Shown here: piece by piece, positions 10,478 through 22,619 of the stretch | Layout of the letters: every line of letters begins with the position of its first letter | Position numbering within the stretch: position 1 is the stretch's first letter | DNA from: Mangifera indica | Lineage: Eukaryota > Streptophyta > Magnoliopsida > Sapindales > Anacardiaceae | Reading direction: 5' to 3' | Assembly: GCF_011075055.1 (NCBI RefSeq) | Contig: NC_058138.1 | Coordinates: 2,666,001 to 2,730,000, forward strand | Length of the DNA stretch: 64,000 bases | Notes under the pieces: model-generated | Databases searched by the model: none | Seen by the model: the letters and a program-made list of their open reading frames with translations, nothing else | What the model was told of the DNA's origin: nothing | Made by a program: the position numbers and the translations under genes

Positions 10478-11833
10478 ATGTTTGTTACGCGATCTTCGAA
10501 ACAAGCTAGTTTACAATTTGATCTAGAAATTGAAAAGACTGCAAAAGGGTTGAGAAAAGAAACAAAAAGGAGACTGCACGCACACAAGGCAGTTCACGAA
10601 ACAGAGGAAAACATGGCTGAAAATCAGACTTTAAGAGAGCTTGCTGCTCCAAATTTAAATCAACAACCACACTGCATTACTTTTCCGAATTTAGATGTTA
10701 ATACCACCTTCGAATTAAAATCTGGACTAATTCATCTTTTACCTATTTTTCGTGGTTCTGCAGGTGAAGATCCTCATAAACATTTAAAAGAATTTCATGT
10801 GGTGTGCACCGGAATGAAACCGAATGGAGTAACCGAAGAACAAATCAAGATGAGGGCTTTTCCGTTTTCTTTGAAAGATGATGCGCAAGATTGGTTGTAT
10901 TATCTACCCGCTGGAAGTATCACTACTTGGCATGAGATGAAAAGATTATTTCTGCAGAAATTTTTTCCAGCATCAAGAGCAGCCAGCATAAGGAAAGAAA
11001 TCTGTGGCATTCAACAGCATACTGGAGAGTCTTTATACGAATATTGGGAGCGCTTTAAAAAACTCTGTGCGAGCTGTCCACATCACCAAATTAGTGACCA
11101 GCTGCTTCTTCAATATTTCTATGAAGGACTTCTATCGAATGAGAGAAATATGATTGATGCGGCAAGTGGTGGAGCATTGGCTGACAAAACACCTGAAGCA
11201 GCCCGAAATTTAATTGTAAATATGGCGTCAAATTCATAACAATTTGGAAATAGATTAGACCATTCGTCTCGGCGCTTCAATAAGGTAAATGTATCTTCTC
11301 TTGAAAGACGACTTGATGATCTAACTACTCTTGTACGTCAAATGGCTGTAGGAAAAACAGAGACAGCGAAAGTTTACAGAATTTGTTCGATAGGAGGGCA
11401 TCCAACTGATATGTGCCCAACACTTCAGGAGGACTGCTCTGAACATGCTAATGTAGTGGGCGGATTTTTAGGACAGCAGCAGCGAAATCATAATTATAAT
11501 CCCTATTCGAATACTTACAATTCAGGTTGGAGAGATCATCCTAATTTTCGTTATGGGAATGCAAATGCGGATCAACCTTCAAATAATTTTCAGCCATACC
11601 AACAGCATTATATTCCTAGACAGTAGCAACCAACTCAAAATTCTAATTCAGGTACATCTCTTGAAGATATTGTTAAAAGTTTGGCTACTAACACTATGAA
11701 ATTTCAGCAGGAAACCAGAACCAGCATTCAAAATCTGGAAAATCAAATGAGCCAGATGGCTACTGCAATCAATAGGCTGGAAGCACAAAATTCAAGCAAA
11801 CTGTCATCACAAACTGTGATGAACCCAAAGTAG
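10478..11833 (+). pseudogene. Athila-like gag of retroelement 1
   Basis: The first open segment (10478-11239, 253 residues) holds the gag core of the Retrotrans_gag family, with landmarks ITFPNLDVNTTFELK, FPFSLKDDAQDWL, SITTWHEMKRLFLQKFFP and ESLYEYWERFKKLC. It forms the particle that packages element RNA. After an in-frame TAA (11237) the frame continues through a degenerate zinc knuckle (CSIGGHPTDMC, one Cys short of CCHC) and a coiled-coil-like Gln/Asn-rich tail, with further in-frame TAG codons near 11624 and 11831. The stops look like CAA, CAG and GAG changed to TAA or TAG when compared with retroelement 2. It is not translatable as one protein. Confidence 0.85.
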
Positions 11834-11848
11834 AATGTTAGTGTCATA

Positions 11849-13153
11849 ATGTTGAGGAGTGGAAAGGAGCTGGAGATGTCAATTAAAGCACAACCTACAC
11901 CAGCACAGCCAGCAGAAAATAGAGAAGAATTGGCAGCAGAAAATAATTCTTCTGAAAAGGTAGCGGCAGGTAAATATCCTTCTTTCAGCGAATACAAACC
12001 TGTTCCTCCTTTTCCTGAAGCTTTAAAACTGAAGTACGAACGTAATGCGGATTTATATGAGACCTTTCGAGAGTGTGAAGTCAATATTCCACTGTTTGAT
12101 GCAATAAAACAAGTGCCTCACTATGCTAAATTTTTGAAAGAGCTGTGTACATTGAAAAGAAAGCAAAAACTCAAAAGGTATGAAAAAATGTTTCAGCCAT
12201 AATTCGCAAAAATCTTCCTGAAAAATGCAAAGATCCAGGTATGTTTTGCATCCCTTGCATAATAGGAGGCACAAAAATTGAAAAAGCCATGTTAGATTTA
12301 GGAGCATCTATTAATGTAATGCCATATTCCATTTATTCTACTCTTAATCTTGGACCTTTAGAAAAAAACTGGCACAGTTATTCAGTTGGCCGATAAATCA
12401 AATGTATATCCCAAGGGGTTAATTGAAGATGTTCTTGTTCAGGTTAATGATAAATTAATTTTTCCAGCTGATTTTTATGTTCTTGACATGGAAAATAATG
12501 ACCAATCTGCACCTATTTTGCTAGGAAGACCCTTTCTGAAAATAGCTAAAACGAAAATTGATGTTCACAAAGGTACACTGACCATGGAGTTTGATAGTGA
12601 AACTGTCCAATTTAATATTTATGATGCTATAAAATATCCTGATGTGGATTTTCCTGTGTATTCAGTTGATTTAATTGATTCTCTAGCGCAGGATATACTT
12701 GATGGTGATGATCAGTTAAAGGTGGCTAACCATAAAAATATTTTGAAAGAAAGAGATGAATTTAAATTAATTTCAGATGTGCAGAATGCAGGGACAGAGA
12801 TGAATGAGCTCAGAGAGCTGAAAAATACAGGTAATTTATTTTATATTGAGCTGCCAGTGCCTAATGAAAAATTGTTACCTTCTATTTTGCAGGTACCAGA
12901 GCTGGAACTGAAACCTCTTCCAAATCACCTTAAATATGTGTACCTAGGAGATGGAAAAATCTTACCAGTGATCATTTCCAGCAAGTTAAATGAGCAGCAA
13001 GAAGAGAAACTGGTGCAAATTCCGAAGAAGCTAGAGATTCAGAGCTTAGCGACATCAAAAGTATTTCAAGTTAATGGCCATAGACTCAAACTGTTTTACA
13101 AAGGAGTGCCAGCTGAAAACATCGGAGAAGTGGAGCTGAAAGATCCCAGATAA
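11849..13153 (+). pseudogene. Protease region fused to an integrase tail (deletion junction) in retroelement 1
   Basis: 11849-12202 carries the linker before protease. After a frameshift near 12200, the protease active-site motif LDLGASINVMP lies at about 12294-12326. Another frameshift near 12366 follows, and then an open frame (12386-13153, 255 residues) holds the retropepsin C-terminal half (PILLGRPFLK) and linker. At about 13031/13032 this linker passes directly into a sequence that in retroelement 2 is the tail of integrase ([11 protein letters not shown]). Relative to element 2, 1921 bp (its 59315-61235) are missing at this point, removing reverse transcriptase and the integrase core. 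The 255-residue frame is therefore a deletion product, not a normal gene. Confidence 0.82.
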
Positions 13154-13202
13154 ATAAGATGAAGGCATTACGTCAAGCCAATGACTGTAAACAAAGGCGC
13201 TA

Positions 13203-13220
13203 CTTGGGAGGCAACCCAAG
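13203..13220 (+). other. Conserved hairpin after the coding region of retroelement 1
   Basis: CTTGGGAGGCAACCCAAG can pair its six outer bases (CTTGGG with CCCAAG) around AGGCAA. It lies about 50 bp after the last stop codon. The identical 18 bases occur at 61414-61431 in retroelement 2, although the surrounding DNA has diverged, which suggests an RNA function such as packaging or 3' processing. Confidence 0.55.
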
Positions 13221-15553
13221 CTTTCAATCTTATTTTAATTAATGCATAAATTTTAATTTTCTAGACATTTGCTTTAATTTCGGTTTATGTGTTTCAATTT
13301 TAGTTTTAAATTTCAGTTTTATGATTTTTGGATATTTAATTGGCAATTATTTTATGATTTTCGCTTAGGTTTATTTTAATTTATTTTTATGTTACTGTTC
13401 AATCATCTTCTTCCTCCTGCCAAGTTCCAGTGAGCTGTCTGTGAATGTTCATGGGGGAAAAATCGGCATTTTGGTGTTCTAGAACTGGGTCATGTGCTTC
13501 TGTCAAAAGTCCAACTTCTGCTTTGCTATTTTCTTAAATTCAAGGGGGCTATATGATTTAGTGTGATTATAAGGCTGGGTTATTTGCTTCCAGAGACCAT
13601 ATTCGCCAAACCCATACCTCAAAATTTCTCTCCACCTAAAATAAAAACCTAGTAGCCCCTTTCCTCCATTCTGCAACACCATGGTCAGAACCCATTCACA
13701 ACATCAAAGAGCAGCAACAACCCACTCATCGGAGGCCTCCTACGCCAGAGTTGTCATCACAATCTAAAGAATCCTCTATCAATTGCAACTCTTCATAATT
13801 CGAACTACTGTTCCTTTTCCCCAAATCCAGAGAAGTTTCCTCTTCTTTTTCTTTTAAATTTCAGTTCTCATTATATTTTGTTTTGTTTAAACATTGAGGA
13901 TAATGTTTGGTTTAAGTGTAGGGGAGGGTTTATTTGTGTTTTAATTTTCTGATGTTTATTTTTCTGTTGTGTACTATTCTGTCCTTCAGTTTTATTTTAT
14001 TTTTTTTTCCTGCTCTGTTTTATTTACTTGTTCTATTCTTCTCTGCTCTATTCTTCTTTGTTCTGCTTTTATTTTGTTTTGTTTCTCTATCAGTTTTTTT
14101 TTTTCTGTCTTCTTTGTGTTATGCTTATTCTATTATGCCTAAATTTTCTGCTTTGTTTCGTCTATGTTGTTGCTCCTTGTTGGATAAAGTTTGATTTTTA
14201 TGGCAGATAGCGTATCCTTCCCTGTTTTTTTTTTTTTAGTCAGCTAAACAGTCCATTAATCTCACTTTGAATGAATTAATTTGTATGCATGCCTTGGAAT
14301 TTAGCCGATTCAATAGGAGAGCATTGTGCACTGATTTGTTAGATTAATTAGGGGTATGCATTTAAACAAATTTTGATAATTGAGTGCTCGAGTTTGTTTG
14401 AAGTTGAGGTGAATTTATTTAACTCGTGAGTTTTGAGCCGAAAAAGATTGAAACATTCATATCAATCTATATTTTCTTTGATGAGTGATATTCTTCCATG
14501 TGAATATATCTCTAGAACTTGTTTTGAACCGTTTCGAGACCACATTGAAATATGCATGCATGAAAATGATAAAGGCATTCTTGTTCGAACCCTTTAGCTT
14601 AAAAAGCCAACCTATTTTAATTTCCTTAGTTAGCCCCTTGAGCCTTACAAAACCCTTGATTCTTTGTGCTAAAACCATATTACAAACCCAAGCCTTCAAG
14701 TAAAAATCCTCACCCAACCATGAAAATAAGCAAGGCATTTAAACAAAAATTTGTTGCTTGGTGAATTTGTTGTCTTGAGAAATTTAAATGTGGGGGAAGA
14801 GGGAACTTAATTGTATAAGAAGAGATGATGAAAAAAAGTTGGCATGAAGAGTACTATTGAGATTGCCTTATATTGTTATCTTTGCTACCCAACTCTCTTA
14901 GTTATTCAAGAAAAAAGGAAAAAAAAATTGCTGAAAAAAAAAAACAGAAAAGGAAAAAGAGAAAAAAGAAAAGAAGTTGAAAAAGAGAGAAGAGAAAGGC
15001 AATGGCAAGTCGCAAAGAAATGTGGTGAATATGGTGACTTTAGCTTTACATTTTTGTTCCCCTTAGGTGTTTAAATGTTTTGTTAATATTCATGGTTTTA
15101 ACCTTTTGTATCCATTAATCATCACCTTTACCCAAAACCCCATTACAACCTAAAATAAAGTCCTTTTGATTTATGCATGTATATAATCTAAGTGGTGGAG
15201 ATTTGGTGCATGAGCAAGCTTATGGTAGAATGTTTGCATTGGAAGAATTTGAGCGAAACACCGAACCATTAAACACATGAGTGATATGAGTGATAACCGT
15301 GAGGATGATTCACCAAAGTTTTATACATGCTTTAGAATGCGATTATCTTGATTTGTCTTTGTGCATACTTCCTTGTAAAGTTTGATAATGATGTGTGTTG
15401 ATGCTTGAATCTTGGTTGGTTTGAATCTTAAGGTATGTACACTTTTTGGTATCGTGAGAAAAGAGATTGATGGAACATTTTTTGTGTTTGCTTTGTTTTT
15501 GTTTTTGTTTTTGTTTTACTCGAGGACGAGCAAAAGATAAGTGTGGGGGAATT
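13221..15553 (+). other. Long 3' noncoding region of retroelement 1
   Basis: This 2.3-kb region lies between the coding remnants and the 3' LTR, where Athila elements may carry an env-like frame. I see a pyrimidine-rich tract (13930-14200, whose chance frames look hydrophobic), a purine-rich tract (about 14905-15000), and gtgtgggggaat just before the LTR as the likely polypurine tract. No convincing env-like protein is present. The same order of tracts recurs in retroelement 2. Confidence 0.6.
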
Positions 15554-16897
15554 TGATAAAACCATTAATTGCTACTATTTTGATTTATAATTCCCTTATG
15601 TTGTGTGGAAATTTGATTTAATCTAATGGAATTACTTATCTTTTTGCATTTAGGAAGCTTTGAGCAATTTTGGAATAAGTTGGGCCAAAAAGAGGAAAAA
15701 CTGGAGCAGATATATTAAACTGGAAATTTCGTAATGCAGACTAGGCGTGGGCACGTGAAAGATGAGAGCAGAATCCGGAAAGCAGATCTGAACGTCCAGA
15801 TCTGTTGCAAGAGTCCATAAAATATTAAGATTTGCTTCCAAGGAAAGGGATAATCACCAGCTGGAAAAGAGGATTAATTGAGCTAAATAAGGAATGATAT
15901 TTTTGGAAGAAGGATTTATATTAAAAATACATATCTTTTCCTTTCTTTTTGGGAAGATATGTATCACTTTGCTTGATTGGATTAGGAGATTAGGATTCAC
16001 TTTCAATTTCCAGATTTTTAGTAGGACGATAATATATATACTCTTATTTTTATTTGAGAATTATCAACCATTGTACTTAGAGAATTAGAGAGAAAAGCAT
16101 GGTCTACAGTGGCTGAATAATTTATCTTGGTTGAAGGGATCTGAAACCATGGAACTACAATGATTGTGAGATTTATTTTGTTCTTTAATGCATCTTTTTG
16201 ATTATTTGAGTATTGATTATCTTTCTGAATTATTTGTTATTGATTGTGTTGGTTGATTTCTAAGGCGCGCGATTAGTTTATCAATTAATATAATCTACGG
16301 CTAGTTTAGATGCTGAATCTGTAATTGTTCAATCCATCTAATCGAAGTGGCAACTAGGTTTATCGTTTGCTGCGTCAGAAGCTATAATCCTAGGAAAATA
16401 ATCAACTAGATTAAATGCAACGTCGTACGTTTGTGTTGTCTTGCTTCGTTGGTCTTTCGAATTCGTAATGTTATTGTTTAATTAAATTCGAGATCGTATC
16501 CGAATTGTTAATCAATAAGGGTTAATTGAAATACATGTTTTTGGTTAACTAATCGTAAGGAAGGACAGGTTAATTTAATACCACAACGAATATTTGAATA
16601 ATTAAATTGATATTTTGTTTCGATGATCGATCGTAGTTCTAATGGTGGATGTGACCGAAGACCAAGGTTTGTTAAATCGATTTATTCCTTTTAGATTATT
16701 TTTCTGAATTTTTATTTATTGTTTTTCTTTATAATTTGCATTCAACTCAAAACTCCCATTTTATTTCTTTGTTTCGATTTAGTTGGGACGACATACTAAT
16801 CAAAGTTCTTCGAGGGAACGATCCCTACTTTCCTTTACTACATTTTTTGTTACAGGAATTTAGGATTTAATTTAGGTGTCAACGACAGCACGTACCA
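15554..16897 (+). repeat. 3' LTR of retroelement 1
   Basis: 1344 bp, the same ends as the 5' LTR, about 98.7% identical by hand count. It is preceded by a G-rich polypurine tract and followed by the CATCT duplication at 16898-16902. Confidence 0.93.
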
Positions 16898-16902
16898 CAT
16901 CT

Positions 16903-18273
16903 CCTCAAGTTTACTCTCTTCAAGTTATGGAGGCTTATGAATTGATGGTCACCCTTCCATATATGTGACATCTCTCCTAGTAATGTCAGATGTAGATTCT
17001 CTAATGACGAGAGTAACTTGGTTTCTCCTTCTGCAATCTTGATCTTTTCACAATCAAATATATACACCAATGATCTACATCTATTTACTTCAAGAGTTTG
17101 AAGATTTTGGAACCTTTGAAACAAATGACTTGGTACAACATTTAACAGGTTGTGACACCTTCCCACTTCTAAAAGTTTTAGTCTATAGAAAGACTGAGCA
17201 GGGGGTTGTCTATTACATAGTGCAACAAGGTTGTGCAAATCAAGGATACACAATTCCTCTAAATTGTGGAAAGTTGAGTTTGGTGTCCATTCCAATGCAT
17301 TGAAGAGAAACCTTATCTTATCACACCTTGCAATATAGAGATACTTCAAATCATTGAACACTTCTTCAACTAGGTCATGACTAATACTCTCTAAATTAAC
17401 AATATTTTCTAAAATTAAACTCTTAGTTCTTTTGACTAAATCTCTAAGTTTGTCATATATCATTGAAATGTTAGTCTTTGAGATCTTCATATTTCTTGAG
17501 TCACTCAAATATTTATCCGAACAAGATTCAAAAAAGGTAAATGGACTATCACCTATAACTAAGATAAAGTTGGACAGTCTTTGGAATGGCAAGAATTTTG
17601 GTGAGAACTCCAGGTTATTTGGAATAAAAACATGTAATCTAGTCAATTGGGACAAGGCTTCTAACTCAACAAGATTGGCATTACTACAGCTTTCAGATTC
17701 CCATTTAACAAAATGATTAACATACAACTCCTCTAACTTCGGAAGAGAGGATATAACACCACGAGGTATTAAATCTAAATTCATCTTATTCAAATCTAAC
17801 AACCTGAGATGAGTTAATTGACTAAAGGATGAAGGGATCTCCTTAACAAGTCTAGAATTAGAAAGTGAAAGAATCTCAAGTTTACTTAGCCTTCCAATTA
17901 CTGATAGATCAACCAACTTGGAAGCACTAACATCTAATGTTCTAAGACTTGTGAGAAATGAAAATGAATTAGGTAATGTCTCGATGTATGTTCGCCTCCA
18001 ATTTAAAACTTTGAGATTATTCATTTGCTCAAAGAAAATACTAGAGACAACCAAACTTTCATGCAACAATAGAGCCTGCAAATTTAGGTATTCCAACTCA
18101 TTAGGCAACTCGCCAAGATAATTTGTCATCAATGAGATACATGTGAAATCTTCAAATGTATCTCTATGTCCCAATGTAGCATTTTCCATGAATTTATGCC
18201 TAGGAGCTATAGCTTTTGCAAAATTATGGATAACATCATGCATTCTTACATACCTTTCACCTTCTTCAATCAA
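16903..18273 (-). pseudogene. LRR part of the CC-NBS-LRR gene (proximal half)
   Basis: About 455 codons are open. The segment starts just before the end of the NB-ARC domain with LIEEGERYVRMHDVI, which carries the MHD switch motif, and proceeds through LRR units such as LKVLNW, LRTLDVSASKL, LEILSLSNSRL, LRLLDLNKMNL and LEELYV, then the irregular C-terminal type of repeat (FHNLEELCILDL, FQNLQTLEVNRC, LHNLKRVNLRRC). It is one frame away from the CC-NBS segment. Its native continuation is at 9092 and below, because the retrotransposon enters at 16902. The LRR would sense effector-triggered changes in a host protein and hold the NB-ARC switch off. No native stop codon occurs here; the frame simply runs into the LTR. 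Confidence 0.9.
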
Positions 18274-19648
18274 GAGAAAAGAAGAGGTTATAGTACTTAA
18301 TACTTATAATAGCATGAACTCTGTTTCTGACGACCTCAATTGCCTCATGGGTATCTTCAAACCACTTCAAACCTGCCCAATATCTGACCAAATCTTCAAC
18401 AGAAATTTTGTAATCCTCTGGAAATAAGCTACAAAACAGAAAAAGTGATTTTGTTTCGTTTTCTAGGTAATTGAAGCTTAGTTCCAGAGATGAAATAACA
18501 TTTTTCCCCAACTCTGGGATGCTTAAAGGGGTAGATATTTTAAGTTGTTGTGTTGCGTTGCTCCACATATGCTTGTTCTTGCCTCTTAAGGCTCGCGCTA
18601 TTGTCACAATTGCAAGTGGCAATCCCCCACATTTAGTATTTACCTCTCTTGCAATTGGATGAATATCATAATTTTCAACAATCGAGCCTGCAATCTTACT
18701 AAAAAGTTCCCAGGATTCTTGTTTAGATAAAGTTTCAACTGTGTATATCTTTTGGCACTCCATTCCATTACATACATCTTTGCTTCGAGAGGTGATCAAA
18801 ATTTTACATCCTCTATGGTCATTCCCAAAAGGAATACCGATCTCATCCAATGTAATTATCTCCCAAACATCGTCTAAGATTATAAGGACTCGCTTCTCTT
18901 TTTTTATTCTCTCCCATAATGAACCTGCTCTTGCTAATTTAGAATGAGTCGGAAGAAAATTTAAACCCAACATTTCAGCAATCTCACCTTGAATATTCAT
19001 TATATTAGAGGTGTGAGAGACAACAGCCATCGCGACAACATCATACTCCTTGGCTTCTTTTACATGGTGGCTGATTTCTTTAACTAGTGTGGTTTTACCG
19101 ATACCCCCCATACCACATATTCCAATTTTGCTGACATTTTTATCATCAATTAAGGCCTTCATAACTTCCTTCTTAATAGAATTTCTAGATTTGAATGTGC
19201 TAGAATTAATTACCTGAGATGACAATGTAATTCCAGATGGAGGAGCAGGATATGACACACTCTCGAACTTTCCTAAATCTTGAAGTTGATGAAAAATCGT
19301 CAAAGTATGCTTTTTTGCCTCCTTACTAAATCGACAACGTTGAATGCACCACTCTATGGGGCACCTCGTGTTGGCTTTGCCTTCATCTTCCAAAAACTTT
19401 TCAGCTTTTGCAGAAACGTCATCAACTTCAGCTAACCACTTTTGAACAACATCAAGGATGATCTCTCCATTTCTTTCAGCAGACTCGATTTTCTTTTGCA
19501 CCATGTCTCTGCTATCCCTCAGCTTCTCAACTTGCTTTTTCAATTTTTGAATGTTGTCATTGTACTGAAACAAATAAACAAGTTGATCACCGGCAGCTGC
19601 AAACACATTGTCAGCTAGCTTCCCACCAACGGAAGTGACAATTTCCAT
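18266..19648 (-). pseudogene. CC-NB-ARC part of a CC-NBS-LRR resistance gene (RPS2/RPS5-like)
   Basis: 460 codons from ATG 19648. Residues 25-90 form a coiled coil of the CNL type (KLKKQVEKLRDSRD). The NB-ARC follows: P-loop GMGGIGKTT at 179-187, kinase-2 LIILDDVW at 255-262, RNBS-B KILITSRSKDVC at 282-293, GLPLA at 342-346, and CSLFPED at 406-412. All nucleotide-binding residues are present. The protein would be an intracellular immune receptor. The frame ends in a spurious tail (KYYNLFFSLD) because of a frameshift around 18280-18310, and the WHD continues in the next frame at 18273. With the TE insertion and downstream nonsense codon, the gene is a pseudogene in this haplotype, although a truncated CC-NB protein could still be made. 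Confidence 0.92.
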
Positions 19649-19651
19649 GGC

Positions 19652-19686
19652 TTTTTTTTTTTTTTTTGGTGTGTGTGTGTGTGTAA
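19652..19686. repeat. Poly-T plus (GT)n microsatellite in NLR 5' leader
   Basis: A T homopolymer of about 16 bases followed by about eight GT units lies immediately upstream of the NLR ATG. Confidence 0.8.
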
Positions 19687-19743
19687 AAGGACAGAGTTGT
19701 GTTTGAAATGGTAAGTGAAAAAAGAAGAACAGAAAAAGAAGGA

Positions 19744-19750
19744 ATATATA
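19744..19750 (-). promoter_or_regulatory. Candidate TATA box of the NLR gene
   Basis: An atatata run lies about 100 bp upstream of the ATG. Similar promoter-like stretches (gaatatataaa... ctttgcctttg) recur near 20490-20610 and 22920-23050, in front of NLR relics. Confidence 0.4.
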
Positions 19751-20169
19751 AAGCTAGGAGAAGTGATGTTGAATATAATAACAATGGTTCTATCCTTTGC
19801 CTTTGATCTCAAGGCTGCCTGGTTCCATCTTTAAATCAATGCAAATATATATTCGATATTAAAAAACATGCAGAAATATTCTTTTCTTCGGGAAGAGGAA
19901 ATCAATATCTATACTGAAAAAGAAGAATGTATCAGAGGAACAAATTTGCATAAAAATTATCAACAATGTTTGAAGTTTATTTGATGCATGTTGTTAATGT
20001 CTGGATCTTCATGCATAGAAAATCAATATGTACTCTGTTTTCACTCATTCAGTTAGAGATGCTAAGGAAAAATAAAAGTATAAACTTACAATTTAAAAAA
20101 TTAGATATACAGTAATTTTTATGCTCCAAAATTGGAAACAAATACAATTACAAACATTTATACTTGTGT

Positions 20170-21120
20170 TTGTACTCATTGTTGTTAATGGATATAATTA
20201 TACTATTCTAATAAATGTTGAAAAAATTAATTTTATATCAAGGGAAATTTTAATTATAACAAATGGATATAAGTATAGCAATATATATATATATGTTTGA
20301 AGTCTTTTTTTTTTTGGGTAAACTACTGTAAGTGCACTGACAATTAATATATACACAGATATAAATGTTAATATTTTATTATGTAATTAGATGTTACCCT
20401 ATCTCTATTTCAAAATAATCCGATCTTATTCACAAAATTAATAACTATTTGTTATGAAATGTAAAAAAAAGGAGAAAATAGGAAGAAGGAATATATAAAT
20501 GAAGTAGGAAAAGAGAAATGTTCAGAATATATAAAAGCAAATTAATGAAGAGAGGTATGTGATTTATCTTTGAATAATGATGATTTCATTCTTTGCCTTT
20601 GCCCTCAAAATTGTTTAATTACAAGATCAATATTTTCTTTTACTTGAAAAAAAGCACAAACACAAGAAATATGAAAAGTAAAGAATCCATGATAAAAAAA
20701 AGAGATTAAAACGAATAACATGATAAAGCAAGGTATATAATTAAGAAACAATTTCATTTTATACATATGCTCTCAAGTAAGAGGCTCAACCCCTTATAAT
20801 GAATACATACACCAAAATTCCAATGGATTGATGCAACATCCATTCCACTTTCCTTTTGGGCTATGTCAACATTGGTTTTGTGTAGGGGTGTTACAATTGC
20901 ATTCCATTAATTACAGTTTTTGAGTAAACACAAACTTTATTCCTCTTGAAATTTAATGTAAAATACAAAATTTGACACGATTAAGCTTAGAAAAATGTGT
21001 TAGACGGAGCTCCTAACAAACAAGTGTCAAAATCCATTTAAACACATACAATATCTATAAGGTCCAATTTATTAGAATATGGAACTGTTGCAGTAAGTTT
21101 AAGACACAAATTCAAAACAA
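20170..21120. repeat. Duplicated upstream block P of the NLR region
   Basis: A direct repeat of about 0.85 kb shares its order of landmarks with 22620-23470: taattttatatcaaggg, an element around atgtgcact...gatacatac, the promoter-like gaatatataaatgaag, caaaattccaatggattgatg, and gggtgttacaattgcattcca. Divergence is considerable. The promoter-like part also resembles 19735-19850 just upstream of the NLR gene. Confidence 0.5.
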
Positions 21121-21303
21121 AATAAATAAATAATGCTTAATAATCTCCGAAAGCATAACTCCAAATGCAGGCATCACATTCAAAGTTTCAATGACATTAT
21201 ATATGCTAACAAATACAAACATTTTGATGTATCATCATTTAATTGAATAATGTAATCGTTTATTATTATCTCTAATTCAATATAATTCAATCATATAACA
21301 ATT

Positions 21304-21610
21304 AATACACTCTAAATTAGCGATGTTTACTAAAGTTAGATTCTCAGTTCTTTTGAGCAAACCCTTAAAACCTATCATATATCATTAAAATGCTAGTTCA
21401 TGAGATCTTCATACAACTCCTTTATTTATTAAAAAGAGATGTATAGGTAAATGACTATAAAGTATTGTTAAGCACTACTAAATTGAACAATTTTAGTATT
21501 ACCACTACTTTCAGATTCCCATTTAACAACACTATCAACATTCAACTTCTCTAACTTTTGAAAAGAGGACATACATCAAGACATAGTAGTTTTAAATTTG
21601 TATAATTCTA
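21304..21610 (-). pseudogene. NLR LRR relic 1
   Basis: The plus-strand sequence ctctaaattagcgatgtttac ... tctcagttcttttgagcaaa ... atatcattaaaatgctagt parallels 17391-17480 of the NLR gene. Further on, ctttcagattcccatttaac and caacttctctaacttttg parallel about 17690-17745. The frame is lost. It marks a former tandem NLR copy. A further scrap near 21985-22030 (caacttgagattagttaattgactaaa) matches about 17800-17825. Confidence 0.65.
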
Positions 21611-22619
21611 ATGGATTCTCAGCTGTTCCTGCAAAGAAAAATTCAATCCACGCCAGAATTTGTACAAAATATCTCTAATTCCGATCAACCAATGACATGG
21701 AGAGAACTCAATTTTTTTTATATGACTAAGTGTTGAATACAATCACTCATTTCATCAGCTATTTCAAAGTGTCGTTACCTCCCCAATACAAAGTTTACTT
21801 CTCAATTCTCTGAAAAACCATACTCCTCATTTTCCAAGTTAAAAAGCAATCTCAATCATCACCTCTTTGCTTATTTCCTCTTCTCGTACCACATGGTCTC
21901 TTGTTGTGATTGTTTTGCCTTTTGGCTCCTTTCCCTTCTCTAGTGCTCCCTTCCTTTTCCTAGTATATACTTTGAGTGGTCTAACAAATTCAATCTATAA
22001 CAACTTGAGATTAGTTAATTGACTAAACTTGCATAGTCCTATACAACAATAAAGCTATGTGTACACATTTTTTTAATACACAATTGATTATCAGATGATG
22101 TATCATTATGATTGAATGATTTTAAATTAAGAATAAAGTAACACTTAATCAAATAATAACACATTATTTGATACATAATTGTGTATTCAAAAGTGTGTAT
22201 ATATAGTTGCTTTTTATATAGTCATGGCTGGTGCTTCTTCAAATGCTCCCTTGCAACTCTAGAGTGATTAACCTCCATACAACTAAAAAGGAGAATCCAC
22301 CAAAATGTTAAAACCAGGTAAGAGGTGCTCATCTTCTTCAAATGGTTCAACTCAATACCAAGCAAGAGGTAAGAACAATTAGATTCATAGGACACAAATA
22401 GCAGAAATAATAATTAAAAAATCCAGGACATTGATATTCAATAAGAGAAAGAACTTGGTCAGTTAACCGAGACATTCTGCAGTGTCAATCAAATATTCAA
22501 AAAAGCATTTAAACTTTGCATTATTCCCAAATTAAGTAGAAAGTAATTAATTAATTTTTACTGATTTAATGATTAAACACTTAAAAAAGTTCTACCATCG
22601 ATTGACTATGATAACCACA

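Larger units (their letters stand above)
9098..16897 (+). mobile_element. Retroelement 1: Athila-like Ty3/Gypsy deletion derivative inserted in the NLR gene
   Basis: The complete LTR element is 7800 bp long, flanked by CATCT. LTRs of 1344 bp each (9098-10441 and 15554-16897) begin TGATAAAACC and end TACCA. By eye they differ at about 17 positions (about 1.3%) with no length change, so the insertion is recent. The primer site matches the 3' end of tRNA-Asp. Gag and aspartic-protease sequences remain, but reverse transcriptase, RNase H and integrase are gone except for an integrase tail, so it must have moved with enzymes supplied in trans. Several nonsense codons and frameshifts in gag-protease, set against young LTRs, suggest the body was already defective when it inserted. 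It lies antisense to the NLR gene and splits its LRR exon. Confidence 0.93.

Noticed and set aside
12386..13153. A 255-codon open frame as a normal retroviral protein
   Set aside because: Comparison with retroelement 2 shows it joins protease linker to integrase tail across a deletion.
13934..14210. Hydrophobic frames that could be an Athila env-like protein (also 61982-62488)
   Set aside because: They arise from a T/C-rich tract, overlap in several frames, and are not conserved between the two elements.
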